Position numbers and translations under genes: made by a program | Notes under the pieces: generated by a model | What the model was told of the DNA's origin: nothing | Databases searched by the model: none | What the model saw: only the letters and a program-made list of their open reading frames with translations | In this document: one piece after another, positions 27,242 through 36,835 of the stretch | Numbering within the stretch: position 1 is the first letter of the stretch | Layout of the letters: each line of letters begins with the position of its first letter | Source of the DNA: Hyphococcus flavus | GTDB taxonomy: Bacteria; Pseudomonadota; Alphaproteobacteria; Caulobacterales; Parvularculaceae | NCBI RefSeq assembly: GCF_028748065.1 | Contig: NZ_CP118166.1 | Location: 945,501 to 1,009,500, forward strand | Direction: 5' to 3' | Length of the DNA stretch: 64,000 bases

Positions 27242-28564
27242 CTACTTATCCCTCAGCGCCTTTTGATTGATGTCCGCCATCGGTTTGATGATATAGGCGA
27301 GCACGGTGCGTTTACCGTTAAGGATCGCTACTTCCGCCGCCATGCCAGGCAAGATCTTCAGATCGCCCCGCTTGCTGTTCAGCGATTCTGCTTTCGTGCG
27401 CACCTTGATATTATAAAAGCGCTCGCCGGTCTTTTCTTCTTCAATGGCGTCGGGGCTGATCGTTTCAATGACGCCATCAAGCGAGCCATAAAGCGACGAG
27501 TCATAAGCAGTAATCGATACATTGGCGTCCTGCCCGACACGTAAGAAACCGATATCGGCCGGTTTGATTTTCGCCTCCACAAGCAGCGTGTCTTCGCTCG
27601 GAACAAGCTCGACAATCGTTTCACCGGGCGAGACAACGCCGCCAATGGTGGACACGAGCACCCGGTTGATCACGCCGGCGACCGGGGCACGCACATCGGT
27701 TCGTGTTACTTTGTCCTGCAAGGCTGGCAACTCACCCTTCAGTTCTTCGAACTCGGCTTTCGCTTTTGTCAGGTCTGTCGCCGCAGACGCCATGAATGTT
27801 TTGCGGATGCGGTCCACCTCGCCTTCCGCTTCCGCGATCTCAAATTCCAGCCTTCCAATGGCGATTTCGGCGCGTTGCACTTCACCCTTTGCCGCCGCCT
27901 CGCGCTGACGCGCGCGCAGCAATTCAACTTGCGGTTCAATGCCCTTGCCGACAAGACGCCGCATAATGCTATGCTCCTCGGCAGCGAGAGTGAACGCCTC
28001 AGTCGCTGTCTCTAGAGATACGCGTGCGTCTTCCAGCCCCTTGCGGCGCTGATCGAGTTTATTCTGCTCAACGCCAAGCGAAGCGGCCAGTTCTTCCTGG
28101 CGCGCCTGATAGAGCTGGCGTTCGTTTCGAACGATATTCGCCGCGGCGGCGGTCAACTCCGGCGGGAACGTCACCGCTTCAAACGCCGCTTCAGCTTCTA
28201 GCCGGGCGATACGCGCCGCAAGCACATTGAATTCGTCCTGTCCTTGCGCAAATGCGACATTCATCTGCGTCGGATCCAGGCGAACGAGTAATTCTCCTGC
28301 TGCAACTTTGTCCCCCGCTGAAACGAGGATTTCCTTGACGATGCCGCCTTCAAGATATTGCAATTCCTGCAACTGGTTCGACGTAACGACCCAGCCTTGC
28401 CCGCGCGTCACGCGATCAAGCTTGGCGATTGACGCCCAGACAAGGGTCAAAACAACAACTCCCGTGACCACATAAAGAAGGTACTGCGCTGCCTTGGCCG
28501 GTTCTATGGGCAACGCGTCATCAATATTTTCGTCTGCCGAGACGAGTTGTCCATTATCAGACAT
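27242..28564 (-). CDS. Type I secretion membrane fusion protein (HlyD/PrtE-like)
   Basis: A 440-residue periplasmic adaptor. One transmembrane helix (YLLYVVTGVVVLTLVWASI, about 28-46) precedes a lipoyl half (GIVKEILVSAGDKVAAGELL), a long alpha-helical hairpin (about 110-270), the second lipoyl half (VRAPVAGVINRVLVSTIGG) and the HlyD C-terminal region ending in GMAAEVAILNGKRTVLAYI. It links the ABC protein to the outer-membrane channel. Its ATG overlaps the stop of the ABC gene (TAATG), so they are coupled. The likely cargo is the RTX protein at 37-8853. Confidence 0.93.
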   Translation of the reverse strand: MSDNGQLVSADENIDDALPIEPAKAAQYLLYVVTGVVVLTLVWASIAKLDRVTRGQGWVVTSNQLQELQYLEGGIVKEILVSAGDKVAAGELLVRLDPTQMNVAFAQGQDEFNVLAARIARLEAEAAFEAVTFPPELTAAAANIVRNERQLYQARQEELAASLGVEQNKLDQRRKGLEDARVSLETATEAFTLAAEEHSIMRRLVGKGIEPQVELLRARQREAAAKGEVQRAEIAIGRLEFEIAEAEGEVDRIRKTFMASAATDLTKAKAEFEELKGELPALQDKVTRTDVRAPVAGVINRVLVSTIGGVVSPGETIVELVPSEDTLLVEAKIKPADIGFLRVGQDANVSITAYDSSLYGSLDGVIETISPDAIEEEKTGERFYNIKVRTKAESLNSKRGDLKILPGMAAEVAILNGKRTVLAYIIKPMADINQKALRDK

Positions 28565-30339
28565 TACGCCGCCCTCGTCGCCACGACCTTCGGCCCTGCA
28601 ATACGTTTTGTTTTCAGATCCCGTGCGGAAGACATGGCGCGTAAAACCGTATCGCGCGGACCATCGACAATAATGCGCCCCTTATCGAGAACAATAATCC
28701 GGTCAACGAGACGCACCATGGACATTCGGTGCGTCACAACAAGCAATGTCCGTCCGCGTGTTGCTTGCTGAAGGCGGGAGATCAAGGTTGCCTCCGCCTG
28801 GCTATCGAGAGCGCTCGACGGTTCGTCCAGCAACAATATAGACGGCTTGGGCGCCAGCGCTCGCGCCAGCGCAATCGCCTGGCGCTGACCGCCGGAAAGG
28901 CCCTCTCCCCGCTCAGCTAACCGCTGATCGTAACCGCCTGCTGACGCGCCGATAAATTCATGCACGCCGGAGATTTTCGCCGCAAGCAGAATGTCCTCGT
29001 CAGAGACGCTCTCAAGCCCAAGCGCGATATTCTCCTTGATGCTGCCGGAAAAAAGACAAACATCCTGCAGGACGGCGCCGATATTTGAGCGCAGATCCGC
29101 CGGACGAAGCTGGCGAATATCCGTATCGTCAACAAGAACAGACCCTTCAGTCGGCTGATAAACGCCAGTGACCTGGCGCACTATGGTGCTTTTGCCGGAA
29201 CCATTCTTGCCCAGAATCGCAACCCGCTCTCCCGGCTCAATCGTAAAGGAAATATCGTCAAGCGCGCGTGCGGTTTCTCCCGGGTAGGAAAAGCTCACTT
29301 CGCGAAATTCTATTTTTCCCTGCAGGTTTGGCCTCGGCAAATAATCACGCGATGGGTCGGTTTCGCATTGCGCAGTCATCAATTGGTTTAGCGATTTGTA
29401 TGACGCCCAGGCGCCATTGACCCGGCTTAACAGCGATGCAACCTGGGCTAGCGGCGCCATCGCCCGGCCCGTCAAGATGACGCTGGCGATCAAGGCGCCG
29501 GTGGTGATCTCGTTGGCGCTGACCAGAAACACGCCGATGACGACAACGCCAACCTGGCTCGCCTGTTGGGCAAAGCCCGACATATTAACAGCAAACTGAT
29601 TTAAAAAACGCCCGATAGTAGAAATTTTCGCCTGCCGTGTGACGCCATTGCGCCACCGCGAGCGCATCATGCCGCTTGCCTGAACGCTCTTCACCGTTTC
29701 AAGGCCGCCAAGCGTTTCAATCAGCACGGCGTTCTTGTGATGCCCCTCGGCCATGGCCTGTTGGGTGCGCTTCATGATCAAGGGTTGAATGATGATGCCA
29801 GATGCTATCGCCATCAGCACACCGATCAACGGCACAATGGCGAGCGGACCACCGACAAGGGCGATCGTTGCAATGAAAAGGAAGATAAAAGGCAGGTCGA
29901 CGATAGCGACCAGCGTTGCGGAACTGAAAAAGTCGCGCAGATTTTCAAACTCTTTGACCAATCCCGCGATCGCCCCGGTGGCGCCGCGCCGCGCCTCCAT
30001 CCGCATCGCCGTGAGATTGTCGAAAACGCTGGCGCCCACCGTCGCGTCAAGGCGCTGTCCGGCGATATCGATGAAATACCCGCGCAGCGATTTCAAAACG
30101 AAGTCGAAAATATGGGCCAACAAGACGCCAATCGTCAGCGCAATCAGCGACTCAATCGCACGATTGGGCAGCACGCGGTCATAAACCGTCATGATAAAAA
30201 ACGACGATACAAGTCCCAGCAAATTGACAATTGCAGCAGCTAGTATGGTCTGACCATAGATTTTGGCGTTGTCGCGTAACGGACCATATAGCCAATGAGA
30301 TGTGGGGGCGATGCTTTTTAGAAAGTCCTGCCTATTCAT
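28564..30339 (-). CDS. Type I secretion ABC transporter (permease-ATPase)
   Basis: A 591-residue half-transporter that energises RTX protein export. The membrane domain covers about residues 20-310 and the ATPase about 340-570. Walker A is GKNGSGKST, signature LSGGQRQAIALARAL and Walker B ILLLDEPSSALDS. No N-terminal C39 peptidase or peptidase-like domain is present, so a double-glycine leader is not expected, in line with an RTX cargo carrying a C-terminal signal. Its start overlaps the end of the TolC-like gene by 8 bases. Confidence 0.93.
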   Translation of the reverse strand: MNRQDFLKSIAPTSHWLYGPLRDNAKIYGQTILAAAIVNLLGLVSSFFIMTVYDRVLPNRAIESLIALTIGVLLAHIFDFVLKSLRGYFIDIAGQRLDATVGASVFDNLTAMRMEARRGATGAIAGLVKEFENLRDFFSSATLVAIVDLPFIFLFIATIALVGGPLAIVPLIGVLMAIASGIIIQPLIMKRTQQAMAEGHHKNAVLIETLGGLETVKSVQASGMMRSRWRNGVTRQAKISTIGRFLNQFAVNMSGFAQQASQVGVVVIGVFLVSANEITTGALIASVILTGRAMAPLAQVASLLSRVNGAWASYKSLNQLMTAQCETDPSRDYLPRPNLQGKIEFREVSFSYPGETARALDDISFTIEPGERVAILGKNGSGKSTIVRQVTGVYQPTEGSVLVDDTDIRQLRPADLRSNIGAVLQDVCLFSGSIKENIALGLESVSDEDILLAAKISGVHEFIGASAGGYDQRLAERGEGLSGGQRQAIALARALAPKPSILLLDEPSSALDSQAEATLISRLQQATRGRTLLVVTHRMSMVRLVDRIIVLDKGRIIVDGPRDTVLRAMSSARDLKTKRIAGPKVVATRAA

Positions 30340-31843
30340 ACTGCGCCCCGCCTATGGCGTTCTCATACTCAAGCTGCGGCGAAAACAGGCGCAACAGCCC
30401 GCCTGTATGTTCCATCAATGCATAGGCAGCCATGTCATGGGTGGAGAGCGCGGTTAAATACGCAACGCCGGCTTCAAAATAATCGTTCTCCGCTTGCAAT
30501 ACGTCTATGAGATCACCGCGCGAGAGCTTGTATCGCTCAAGCACAAGATCGCGTGTTTCATTATGGGCAATCACAGCCTCGGCCAATGCGCTGAGCCGTT
30601 CATCGGCGCCCTGTAGCCGTTCAAACGCCATGGCCGCATCGCGCGCAACTTCCTGCCGTACGAGCGATTCATTAAACGACTCACGTTTGGCCTGGGATCT
30701 TGCGATTGAGATATCAGCCGCGCGGGCGCCGCCCGAAAACAGATTGTAGTTGACGTTCAAACCTGCGCGCACGTCAAAATCGTCGCCAGTATCAAACACA
30801 TCATATTTTACCGCATCGACGGACAATCGCACTTCCGGGTATCGCGCGCCTTTCGCCGCCTTGAAATCAGCGCGCTTCGCGGCTGTTCGCGCTTCAGCGG
30901 CAGCAAGTTGCGGGTTATTGGCAAGAGCCTCCGCAACCATTTCATTACGCGTTTCCATCAAGGGCGCGGAGACGTCGGGTCTGGAGAGCGTTTTCGGCCT
31001 GTCGCCGAAAAATTCCTCGTAACGAATATCGGCGAAGCGCTTGCTTTCTTCAATCTCTGACAGCCGCGCCCGCGACGCGGCAAGCCGCGCCCGCGCCCGT
31101 GTCACATCCGCTTTCGATCCCGCCCCAAGCCGTTCTCGTTCCTTTACATCCTCCAGGATTTTTTCGTGACGGTTGATGAAAGCACGACCCAACTTAACCA
31201 GCGCCTGATGCGCGGCGACGTCGTAATAGGCTGTCAACGCATTGATAGAGAGGTCGTTGATCCTTGTGGATAAGGCGTTCTTGTACTCTTGGTCCAGCGC
31301 CCTGGCGCTGCGAATTCGTTGAATGGTTGCCCCGCCATCGAAAATCAACTGCGATGCGGAAACGCCGGCGGTGAATTGCTCGCGCGGCCTAAGCGATTCG
31401 ACTACGTTGTCGGTATTTGCTGCGAAATCGCGCGTTATAGAATAATCGCCCCGCAATTGCGCAGATAGCTGTGGCAGCAATGCCGATCGTGCGCGCTTGC
31501 GCGCTGAAGACGACTCTTCAAGGTTTGACGCTTGCGCATGAAACGCCGGGTGGCGGCCCACGGCGCGCCTTATCAGGGCGGCAAATGTTGTCTGGTCGCT
31601 CTGTGTCGTGACAATATATCCGGCTGGTCCGAGCGCCCTTTCAAGCTCTGGAAAAACCCCTGACGCACTCGGCGCGCGCGCAGGAGCCACGGGATAGTCT
31701 CCGGCTTGCGGTTCAGATTGAGAAACATCGTCAGGATACAATGAACCGTAAAATTTTGGCTCTTCGGGCGTCATCGCAAAACTGGCGGATGGCATGATAC
31801 TAAACGCGGCGCCAGAAACTAATATGATCTGAAGCCTGAACAT
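30332..31843 (-). CDS. TolC-family outer-membrane channel of type I secretion system
   Basis: First gene of the TolC-ABC-HlyD operon. The ATG at 31843 (503 residues) has AGGTG about 8 bases upstream and opens a clear signal peptide (MFRLQIILVSGAAFSI...ASFA). A GTG three codons earlier is less likely. The mature protein has a roughly 75-residue Pro-rich linker, then two coiled repeats of the outer-membrane efflux family (TFAALIRRAVGRHPA...; LGAGSKADVTRARARL; YNLFSGGARAADISIA), the GAGS/T..D and LFSGG-type turns being typical. The 178-base gap upstream must contain the operon promoter. Confidence 0.92.
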   Translation of the reverse strand: MFRLQIILVSGAAFSIMPSASFAMTPEEPKFYGSLYPDDVSQSEPQAGDYPVAPARAPSASGVFPELERALGPAGYIVTTQSDQTTFAALIRRAVGRHPAFHAQASNLEESSSARKRARSALLPQLSAQLRGDYSITRDFAANTDNVVESLRPREQFTAGVSASQLIFDGGATIQRIRSARALDQEYKNALSTRINDLSINALTAYYDVAAHQALVKLGRAFINRHEKILEDVKERERLGAGSKADVTRARARLAASRARLSEIEESKRFADIRYEEFFGDRPKTLSRPDVSAPLMETRNEMVAEALANNPQLAAAEARTAAKRADFKAAKGARYPEVRLSVDAVKYDVFDTGDDFDVRAGLNVNYNLFSGGARAADISIARSQAKRESFNESLVRQEVARDAAMAFERLQGADERLSALAEAVIAHNETRDLVLERYKLSRGDLIDVLQAENDYFEAGVAYLTALSTHDMAAYALMEHTGGLLRLFSPQLEYENAIGGAQYE

Positions 31844-32021
31844 TACGCACACCTATAAATCGACATGTTTACCGGCGCCAATCCAATGGGAACCGTTAAG
31901 GTTAATCAAAGCTTTAATAGTGCGAGAACACTGATAAAGACTTAACTCAGCAACAGATGAGCGTATTCAATCCTATGAGAGGAGATGAAACTTTCTTAAA
32001 AATTTTCCTGAAAGGATTTAA

Positions 32022-33140
32022 TTAGTTTTTCGTCAATTTAGCTTGAGTTTGTATTAACGTGTCTTTGAGCACGCGCTCGAAATCATCTGTTGCGTCTTTC
32101 CAGTTTCGGCGCTGTGCGGTTTTCAGGCACTCTTCAGACATTTTACCCCAGTCATCGGCGCCAAGATTTAAAATCTTTTCTGTCTGATTTGTAATTGTGG
32201 CGGCGTCCGCATCCACCAACACGCCATTGCCCTCGTGAACCAGTTGCGGCGCAGCGCCGGCGCGCGTCGCGACAACCGGCGTGCCAGCGGCCATTGCCTC
32301 CAGAATGGGAAGCCCGAACCCTTCCTCATCACTGGTGAACAGCCATACATCACAGGCGTTGTAGATTTCACGAATCTTCTGAGGTGATGGGTTTTCAGAA
32401 AACTCGAGCCATGAAGGCGTTTTCCCCGGACCACGCGGCTTATGACTTCCGAAGGAAAGAACTCTGAGATCTTCAAATCGCTCTTTTAATCGGCCGCATA
32501 CCTCAATTGCCAAAGCCGAATTTTTCATTGCCGCAACCGAATATAAAAAGCCTACGGCTGGTCGGGCCTGTTTCTTTTTTTCAGGCGTGCTGAATACTTC
32601 AAAATCAATTGCATTTTCTATGACTTCAATGCCAGTTGACGCATGCTCATTGATTAATTTTGAACGGAGCCATTGTGAAACAGCGATTTTTCGGAATGGA
32701 AGCTCATAAACGGCGCGAACACGGTCGACGGGCAGGTAGGGAAATGCCTCATAACCTTGAACAAAGTGCACCTTGGCGTAATGATCGGAGAGATTGTTTA
32801 TCCATTCCGCTGTCTCCCACCAAGTCGCAATAACAATATCCGCGTCAGGAAAGTCTTCTGCCGACAAAACGCGCTTTCCCTCAACAACGCGAACCGAAAT
32901 TTCGGCCTCCTCCAGAAACGGTCCATTACGCTCCGTGACAAATCGAGAACGAAAAAATGCTTGACGGACTTTACCGCGAAGAGTTTTCGGTTTTGCTCCT
33001 ACGAGTTTCGGCGCAATTAAAGTCACGTCATGACCGCGACGGCACAATTCATTTGCATAGCCTGCGATGATACGAAAACCGCCTGTTGGAGCTATTGCCC
33101 CTCCAGCAAGCACAAACACAATCCTCATACTGGATTTCAT
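32022..33140 (-). CDS. Family 4 glycosyltransferase
   Basis: A 372-residue GT-B enzyme. The N-terminal glycine-rich loop GGAIAPTGGFRIIAGYANEL binds the acceptor side, and the C-terminal EX7E motif DEEGFGLPILEAMAAG near residue 275 holds the nucleotide-sugar-binding glutamates. It starts 7 bases after the flippase gene's stop, so they are one transcription unit. Its exact sugar is unknown. Confidence 0.9.
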   Translation of the reverse strand: MKSSMRIVFVLAGGAIAPTGGFRIIAGYANELCRRGHDVTLIAPKLVGAKPKTLRGKVRQAFFRSRFVTERNGPFLEEAEISVRVVEGKRVLSAEDFPDADIVIATWWETAEWINNLSDHYAKVHFVQGYEAFPYLPVDRVRAVYELPFRKIAVSQWLRSKLINEHASTGIEVIENAIDFEVFSTPEKKKQARPAVGFLYSVAAMKNSALAIEVCGRLKERFEDLRVLSFGSHKPRGPGKTPSWLEFSENPSPQKIREIYNACDVWLFTSDEEGFGLPILEAMAAGTPVVATRAGAAPQLVHEGNGVLVDADAATITNQTEKILNLGADDWGKMSEECLKTAQRRNWKDATDDFERVLKDTLIQTQAKLTKN

Positions 33141-33147
33141 GCGCCTA

Positions 33148-34530
33148 TCACATATTCTGCGGCGTTAAGGCCAGCAATAAAACAAGAACCACTGCTGCGA
33201 CAATCATCCGGCCCTCCACGATAAGGTCCAGCTTCATGAACTTTTTGCCCAGCCTCCAAATAACCGGCAATGACGCTGCTGCGATACAGGAAAACGTCAA
33301 TATAGCGGCTTTCGCGCTTAAATAAGTCGCCGCCAACGGTACGAAAATCATTAAGGCCGTCCCGCCCACGACCGTTACAGCGGTAAAGCCTTTGCTGTCT
33401 CCCGACGCGAGGGCGGCCGTGTTGATCAACCTGTACGGCAAAAATAGCAACATGGGCGCAAGCAATTTCACATAATAGCCAACACCGGAATAGTTATCCG
33501 GATAGATCAACGAGAAAACCGGCTCAGCCAACAAGAACGCACCATAGGCGATGCTAACAACAAAAAGGTCGGCAATCAGCCGGGTTTTTCTATACAGGTT
33601 TTCTATACTTTCCGGCGCCTCACGAAAAACTTCACTGAATGCAGGAAAAAATATGCGGCCTATTATAGTTTCCACTACAGCGGTCCCCGCCAACACCCAA
33701 ATAGACGCAACAGCGTATAAACTGAACGCATTACTCTCCATCATCCACCCGAACAGCAACTGATCGCCGCGATTTAGAATAAAACCGAAAAAGGAAGCGA
33801 TGATCAGCCATTTTCCGAAATGAAAAATTTCGCGAAAATGATCTCCAACAAGCATAATAGACATACGCGGACCAGGGAAAATCACGTGGGATAAACCTGT
33901 GGCGAAAACAGAGCCTGCGAGAATACCGAAAACCAGCGCCCAGACGCCATATCCCATTAATGCAAAGCTGATCGTCACAGTCATCACAAAAAGCTGGCGC
34001 GCAACCTCCAGCCCCACCACACGAGTCATCATCAATTTACGCTCGGCCAACGACCGGTTAATAGATGAAAAGCCATCGATAGGAAGCTGGATCGCTATGG
34101 CGGCCATTATCCAGGGCAAAATTGGGTCTGCGAAAATACTGTCCGCCTGAACGGCGCCGTTTGCGCTTAGCAAACCCACCCCGACTGCGGCCAAACAGAT
34201 TATTACCCACACCAGGAAATTTCGCAGAATCTTCATCGTCCACGCAGTGCGCAAGAATGAAGGTTGCTCGCTGTTAGGACTTCTGATGACACTTGCGCCG
34301 ATGCCAATATCCGTCAGCATCACAGCCCAGATGTTAATGGAAATAGCAACCGCCATCAGCCCGAAAGCTTCCGGCGCCAAGAGCCGCGTTAAGATGAGAT
34401 TTGATATGAGGCGCAGAATCTGACCGGCGCCGAACCCGCCCATGACGATGCCGCCGCCCGAAAAAATCCGCCGCCTTAATGAGGGAAGTATAGGGTTAAG
34501 ATCAGAGGGTTTTAAGCTGTCAGATTGCAT
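33148..34530 (-). CDS. Wzx-like polysaccharide flippase (MOP superfamily)
   Basis: A 460-residue integral membrane protein with about 12-14 hydrophobic helices, of the polysaccharide-synthesis/lipopolysaccharide flippase (Polysacc_synt) type. Typical pieces are FGAGQILRLISNLILTRLLAPEAFGLMAVA near the start and LERKLMM-like loops. It would flip undecaprenyl-linked repeat units to the periplasm, pairing with the Wzy-like protein encoded divergently at 34722. With the Wzm/Wzt genes at 11409-13582, this gives the locus two different export routes. Confidence 0.87.
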   Translation of the reverse strand: MQSDSLKPSDLNPILPSLRRRIFSGGGIVMGGFGAGQILRLISNLILTRLLAPEAFGLMAVAISINIWAVMLTDIGIGASVIRSPNSEQPSFLRTAWTMKILRNFLVWVIICLAAVGVGLLSANGAVQADSIFADPILPWIMAAIAIQLPIDGFSSINRSLAERKLMMTRVVGLEVARQLFVMTVTISFALMGYGVWALVFGILAGSVFATGLSHVIFPGPRMSIMLVGDHFREIFHFGKWLIIASFFGFILNRGDQLLFGWMMESNAFSLYAVASIWVLAGTAVVETIIGRIFFPAFSEVFREAPESIENLYRKTRLIADLFVVSIAYGAFLLAEPVFSLIYPDNYSGVGYYVKLLAPMLLFLPYRLINTAALASGDSKGFTAVTVVGGTALMIFVPLAATYLSAKAAILTFSCIAAASLPVIWRLGKKFMKLDLIVEGRMIVAAVVLVLLLALTPQNM

Positions 34531-34721
34531 TCAAAATGGCGCCAGTCCGCGCGAAACTCGACTTGCCACCGCAACTACGCTAGTTGGTCTTAAGAATCCA
34601 TATTTTCCGGCAAGGATGCCTGAATTGGCGCAGTAAGTGCAGTGTATGATTCTCCCCGCGGCCACACTTTTAAAGGTTAAATTGCGCCGTCTTGAGATGA
34701 GATGAACAGGTCAGAACAATC

Positions 34722-36266
34722 ATGTCGTCCCATCTAAAAGCTTTTATTGTCGTATTTATTGTTTCTGCCGCAGTCTTATTCTTCTTTCGGAAACCATTTG
34801 CGGAGTTGGTCTCAGGTAAACGCTACGATATGTGGCGAAATGTCTGGATCGCCGTAACAGTTTGCGTATTCCTCATCCCGAATTACTGGCTCTTCATTCT
34901 GCTTGCCGGGATGGGCGCTCTGGCGCTTTCCTGGGCGGAGCCTGTTAAGCCATCCGTCTTCTTTTTGTTGCTATTTTCAGTGCCCGCCATAGGGGCGGCC
35001 ATTCCCGGCTTCGCAGGGATAAACAAGTTTGTCGATGTTACCCCACAAACGGCGTACACGTTGTTGTTTCTAATGCCGGCGATGTTCGCAGCAACACATA
35101 TGAAAAAACTGTCGCGCGTCGGCGGCGGTGCAGACCTCTTTTTCCTGCTCTGGCTTGTTCTGCAAATCGTCCTGTGCCTGCGCGGCCCGACCTTTACGCA
35201 TATCCTGCGGACAATGATTGAGGAGTTCATCGTCCTTGCTCCGTTTTACTATGTATTCAGCCGCTACCCGAAATCGCTTTCCGACATACGGATCATGTCA
35301 GGCGCGTATCTGCTGCCGGTTTTAATCTTGTCCGCCATTTCCATTCCCGAATTCATCAGGAGTTGGCACTTTTATACAAGCGTGACCACCGGCTGGTTCG
35401 GACAGTTGCCTTTCACATACACCATTAGGGAAGGATTGCTGCGGGCATATGCGTCGGTTTTTGATCCAATCGCGTGGGGTTATGTCGCCATGACCGGCGT
35501 AGGCGTCGGCCTCGCCTTCATGAATGAAAGATTTTCGCTGCTTTACAAGTCGGCTGGCTTCGCCCTTTTAATGGCGGGCGTGTTAGTGTCATTGTCACGC
35601 GGGCCATGGGTCGGCGTTGTCGTGACAATTGCTGTATTTGTTCTGATTAGTCCGAAAACGACGCTGCGAATGGCGCAACTGGGATCGGTTTCGCTCATCG
35701 CAGGCCTCATGTCGCTCGCCACCCCTTACGGGCAAAAAATTCTCGGCCTCCTCCCGTTCATCGGCGATAATGCCGGCGACACAATCTCATATCGGCAGAG
35801 ATTGCTGGATGCAGCGGGTGAAGTGATGATGGAGAGTCCGTTATTCGGATCGTCGGAATATCTGCAACATCCTAAATTGCAGGCGCTGCGACAAGGGCAA
35901 GGCATCATCGACATCGTCAACTCTTACTTGCAAGTGGGGTTGAAAAGCGGCTTCGTGGGTCTTGTGTTGTTTCTGGGCGTATTTGCTTGCGCATTGCTTG
36001 CGCTCAGAAAAGCCATGCGGTCCGCCCGGCGGCATGATCCGACGCTTGCATTATATTGCCGCGCCTATTTCGCTACATTGATTGGCATACTCGTAACTAT
36101 ATTTACAACGAGCAGCGTCTTTCAAATTCCCATGGTTTACTGGTGCTTTGCTGGAGTCGCCATTGCGCTTGCGCGCATAGAAAAGCACCAATCAACCCAA
36201 GAAGACTCAAGTTTACCGGCCGAAGTGAAAACGACTATCAACAGCGATCAATTCGCCTGGAAATAA
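34722..36266 (+). CDS. O-antigen polymerase/ligase-like membrane protein (Wzy/WaaL family)
   Basis: A 514-residue protein with about 11-12 hydrophobic helices and a large periplasmic loop in the C-terminal half, as in the Wzy_C (O-antigen ligase/polymerase) family. GVLVSLSRGPWVGVVV near residue 290 matches the SRG-x-W motif of that family, and GDTISYRQRLLDAAGEVM follows in the loop region. It would polymerise or transfer repeat units in the periplasm. The 191-base gap to the divergent flippase gene holds the promoters for both directions; I could not place them. The last 25 residues are polar. Confidence 0.85.
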   Translation: MSSHLKAFIVVFIVSAAVLFFFRKPFAELVSGKRYDMWRNVWIAVTVCVFLIPNYWLFILLAGMGALALSWAEPVKPSVFFLLLFSVPAIGAAIPGFAGINKFVDVTPQTAYTLLFLMPAMFAATHMKKLSRVGGGADLFFLLWLVLQIVLCLRGPTFTHILRTMIEEFIVLAPFYYVFSRYPKSLSDIRIMSGAYLLPVLILSAISIPEFIRSWHFYTSVTTGWFGQLPFTYTIREGLLRAYASVFDPIAWGYVAMTGVGVGLAFMNERFSLLYKSAGFALLMAGVLVSLSRGPWVGVVVTIAVFVLISPKTTLRMAQLGSVSLIAGLMSLATPYGQKILGLLPFIGDNAGDTISYRQRLLDAAGEVMMESPLFGSSEYLQHPKLQALRQGQGIIDIVNSYLQVGLKSGFVGLVLFLGVFACALLALRKAMRSARRHDPTLALYCRAYFATLIGILVTIFTTSSVFQIPMVYWCFAGVAIALARIEKHQSTQEDSSLPAEVKTTINSDQFAWK

Positions 36267-36371
36267 TCCACCAAAGCTCTGCATCTTTTTGCTGAAAAGC
36301 TGCCAGTCGCCTAGACACTATTGAGAGGTCGCAGGCATAAGTTAAACAGGCAGCAGCCGGGAGATTACGCA

Positions 36372-36833
36372 ATGCCTGTGACCTTCACCGTAAATGGCGA
36401 ACAAAGATCCGTCGATGCAGAACCAGATACGCCGCTATTATGGATTTTGCGTGACGAGTTACGACTGACCGGGACCAAATTCGGCTGCGGCATTGCCCAA
36501 TGCGGCGCCTGCACTGTTCATCTGAACGGGTTGCCCCGACGATCCTGTGTTACGCCTGTGGGGTCAATCGAAGGGCAGTCCGTCACAACCGTTGAGGGTC
36601 TCGAAGGAGCCGAAGCCGATGCTGTGCGCGCGGCATGGGCGGAATTCGATACTCCCCAGTGCGGCTACTGCCAATCGGGACAAGTGATGTCTGCTGCAGC
36701 TCTCCTCACACGCAACTCAAACCCTACCGACGAAGACATCGATAACGCCATGGCAGGCAATATCTGCCGTTGCGCCACTTACGTGCGAATTCGCAAGGCG
36801 ATCAAAGCCGCCGGCGAAAATCTGGGAGGTTGA
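36372..36833 (+). CDS. iorA: (2Fe-2S)-binding subunit of molybdenum hydroxylase (IorA-like)
   Basis: A 153-residue small subunit carrying two [2Fe-2S] clusters that pass electrons from the molybdenum site. The plant-type cluster uses Cys39, Cys44, Cys47 and Cys59 ([11 protein letters not shown]...SC). The second uses Cys97, Cys100, Cys132 and Cys134 (CGYCQSG...ICRC). The ATG at 36372 is chosen because GGGAGA lies just upstream and MPVTFTVNG is the standard family start; the open frame extends 17 codons further. It is followed 2 bases later by the large subunit. Best match is isoquinoline 1-oxidoreductase alpha or a related aldehyde dehydrogenase; the real substrate is unknown. Confidence 0.9.
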   Translation: MPVTFTVNGEQRSVDAEPDTPLLWILRDELRLTGTKFGCGIAQCGACTVHLNGLPRRSCVTPVGSIEGQSVTTVEGLEGAEADAVRAAWAEFDTPQCGYCQSGQVMSAAALLTRNSNPTDEDIDNAMAGNICRCATYVRIRKAIKAAGENLGG

Positions 36834-36835
36834 TC

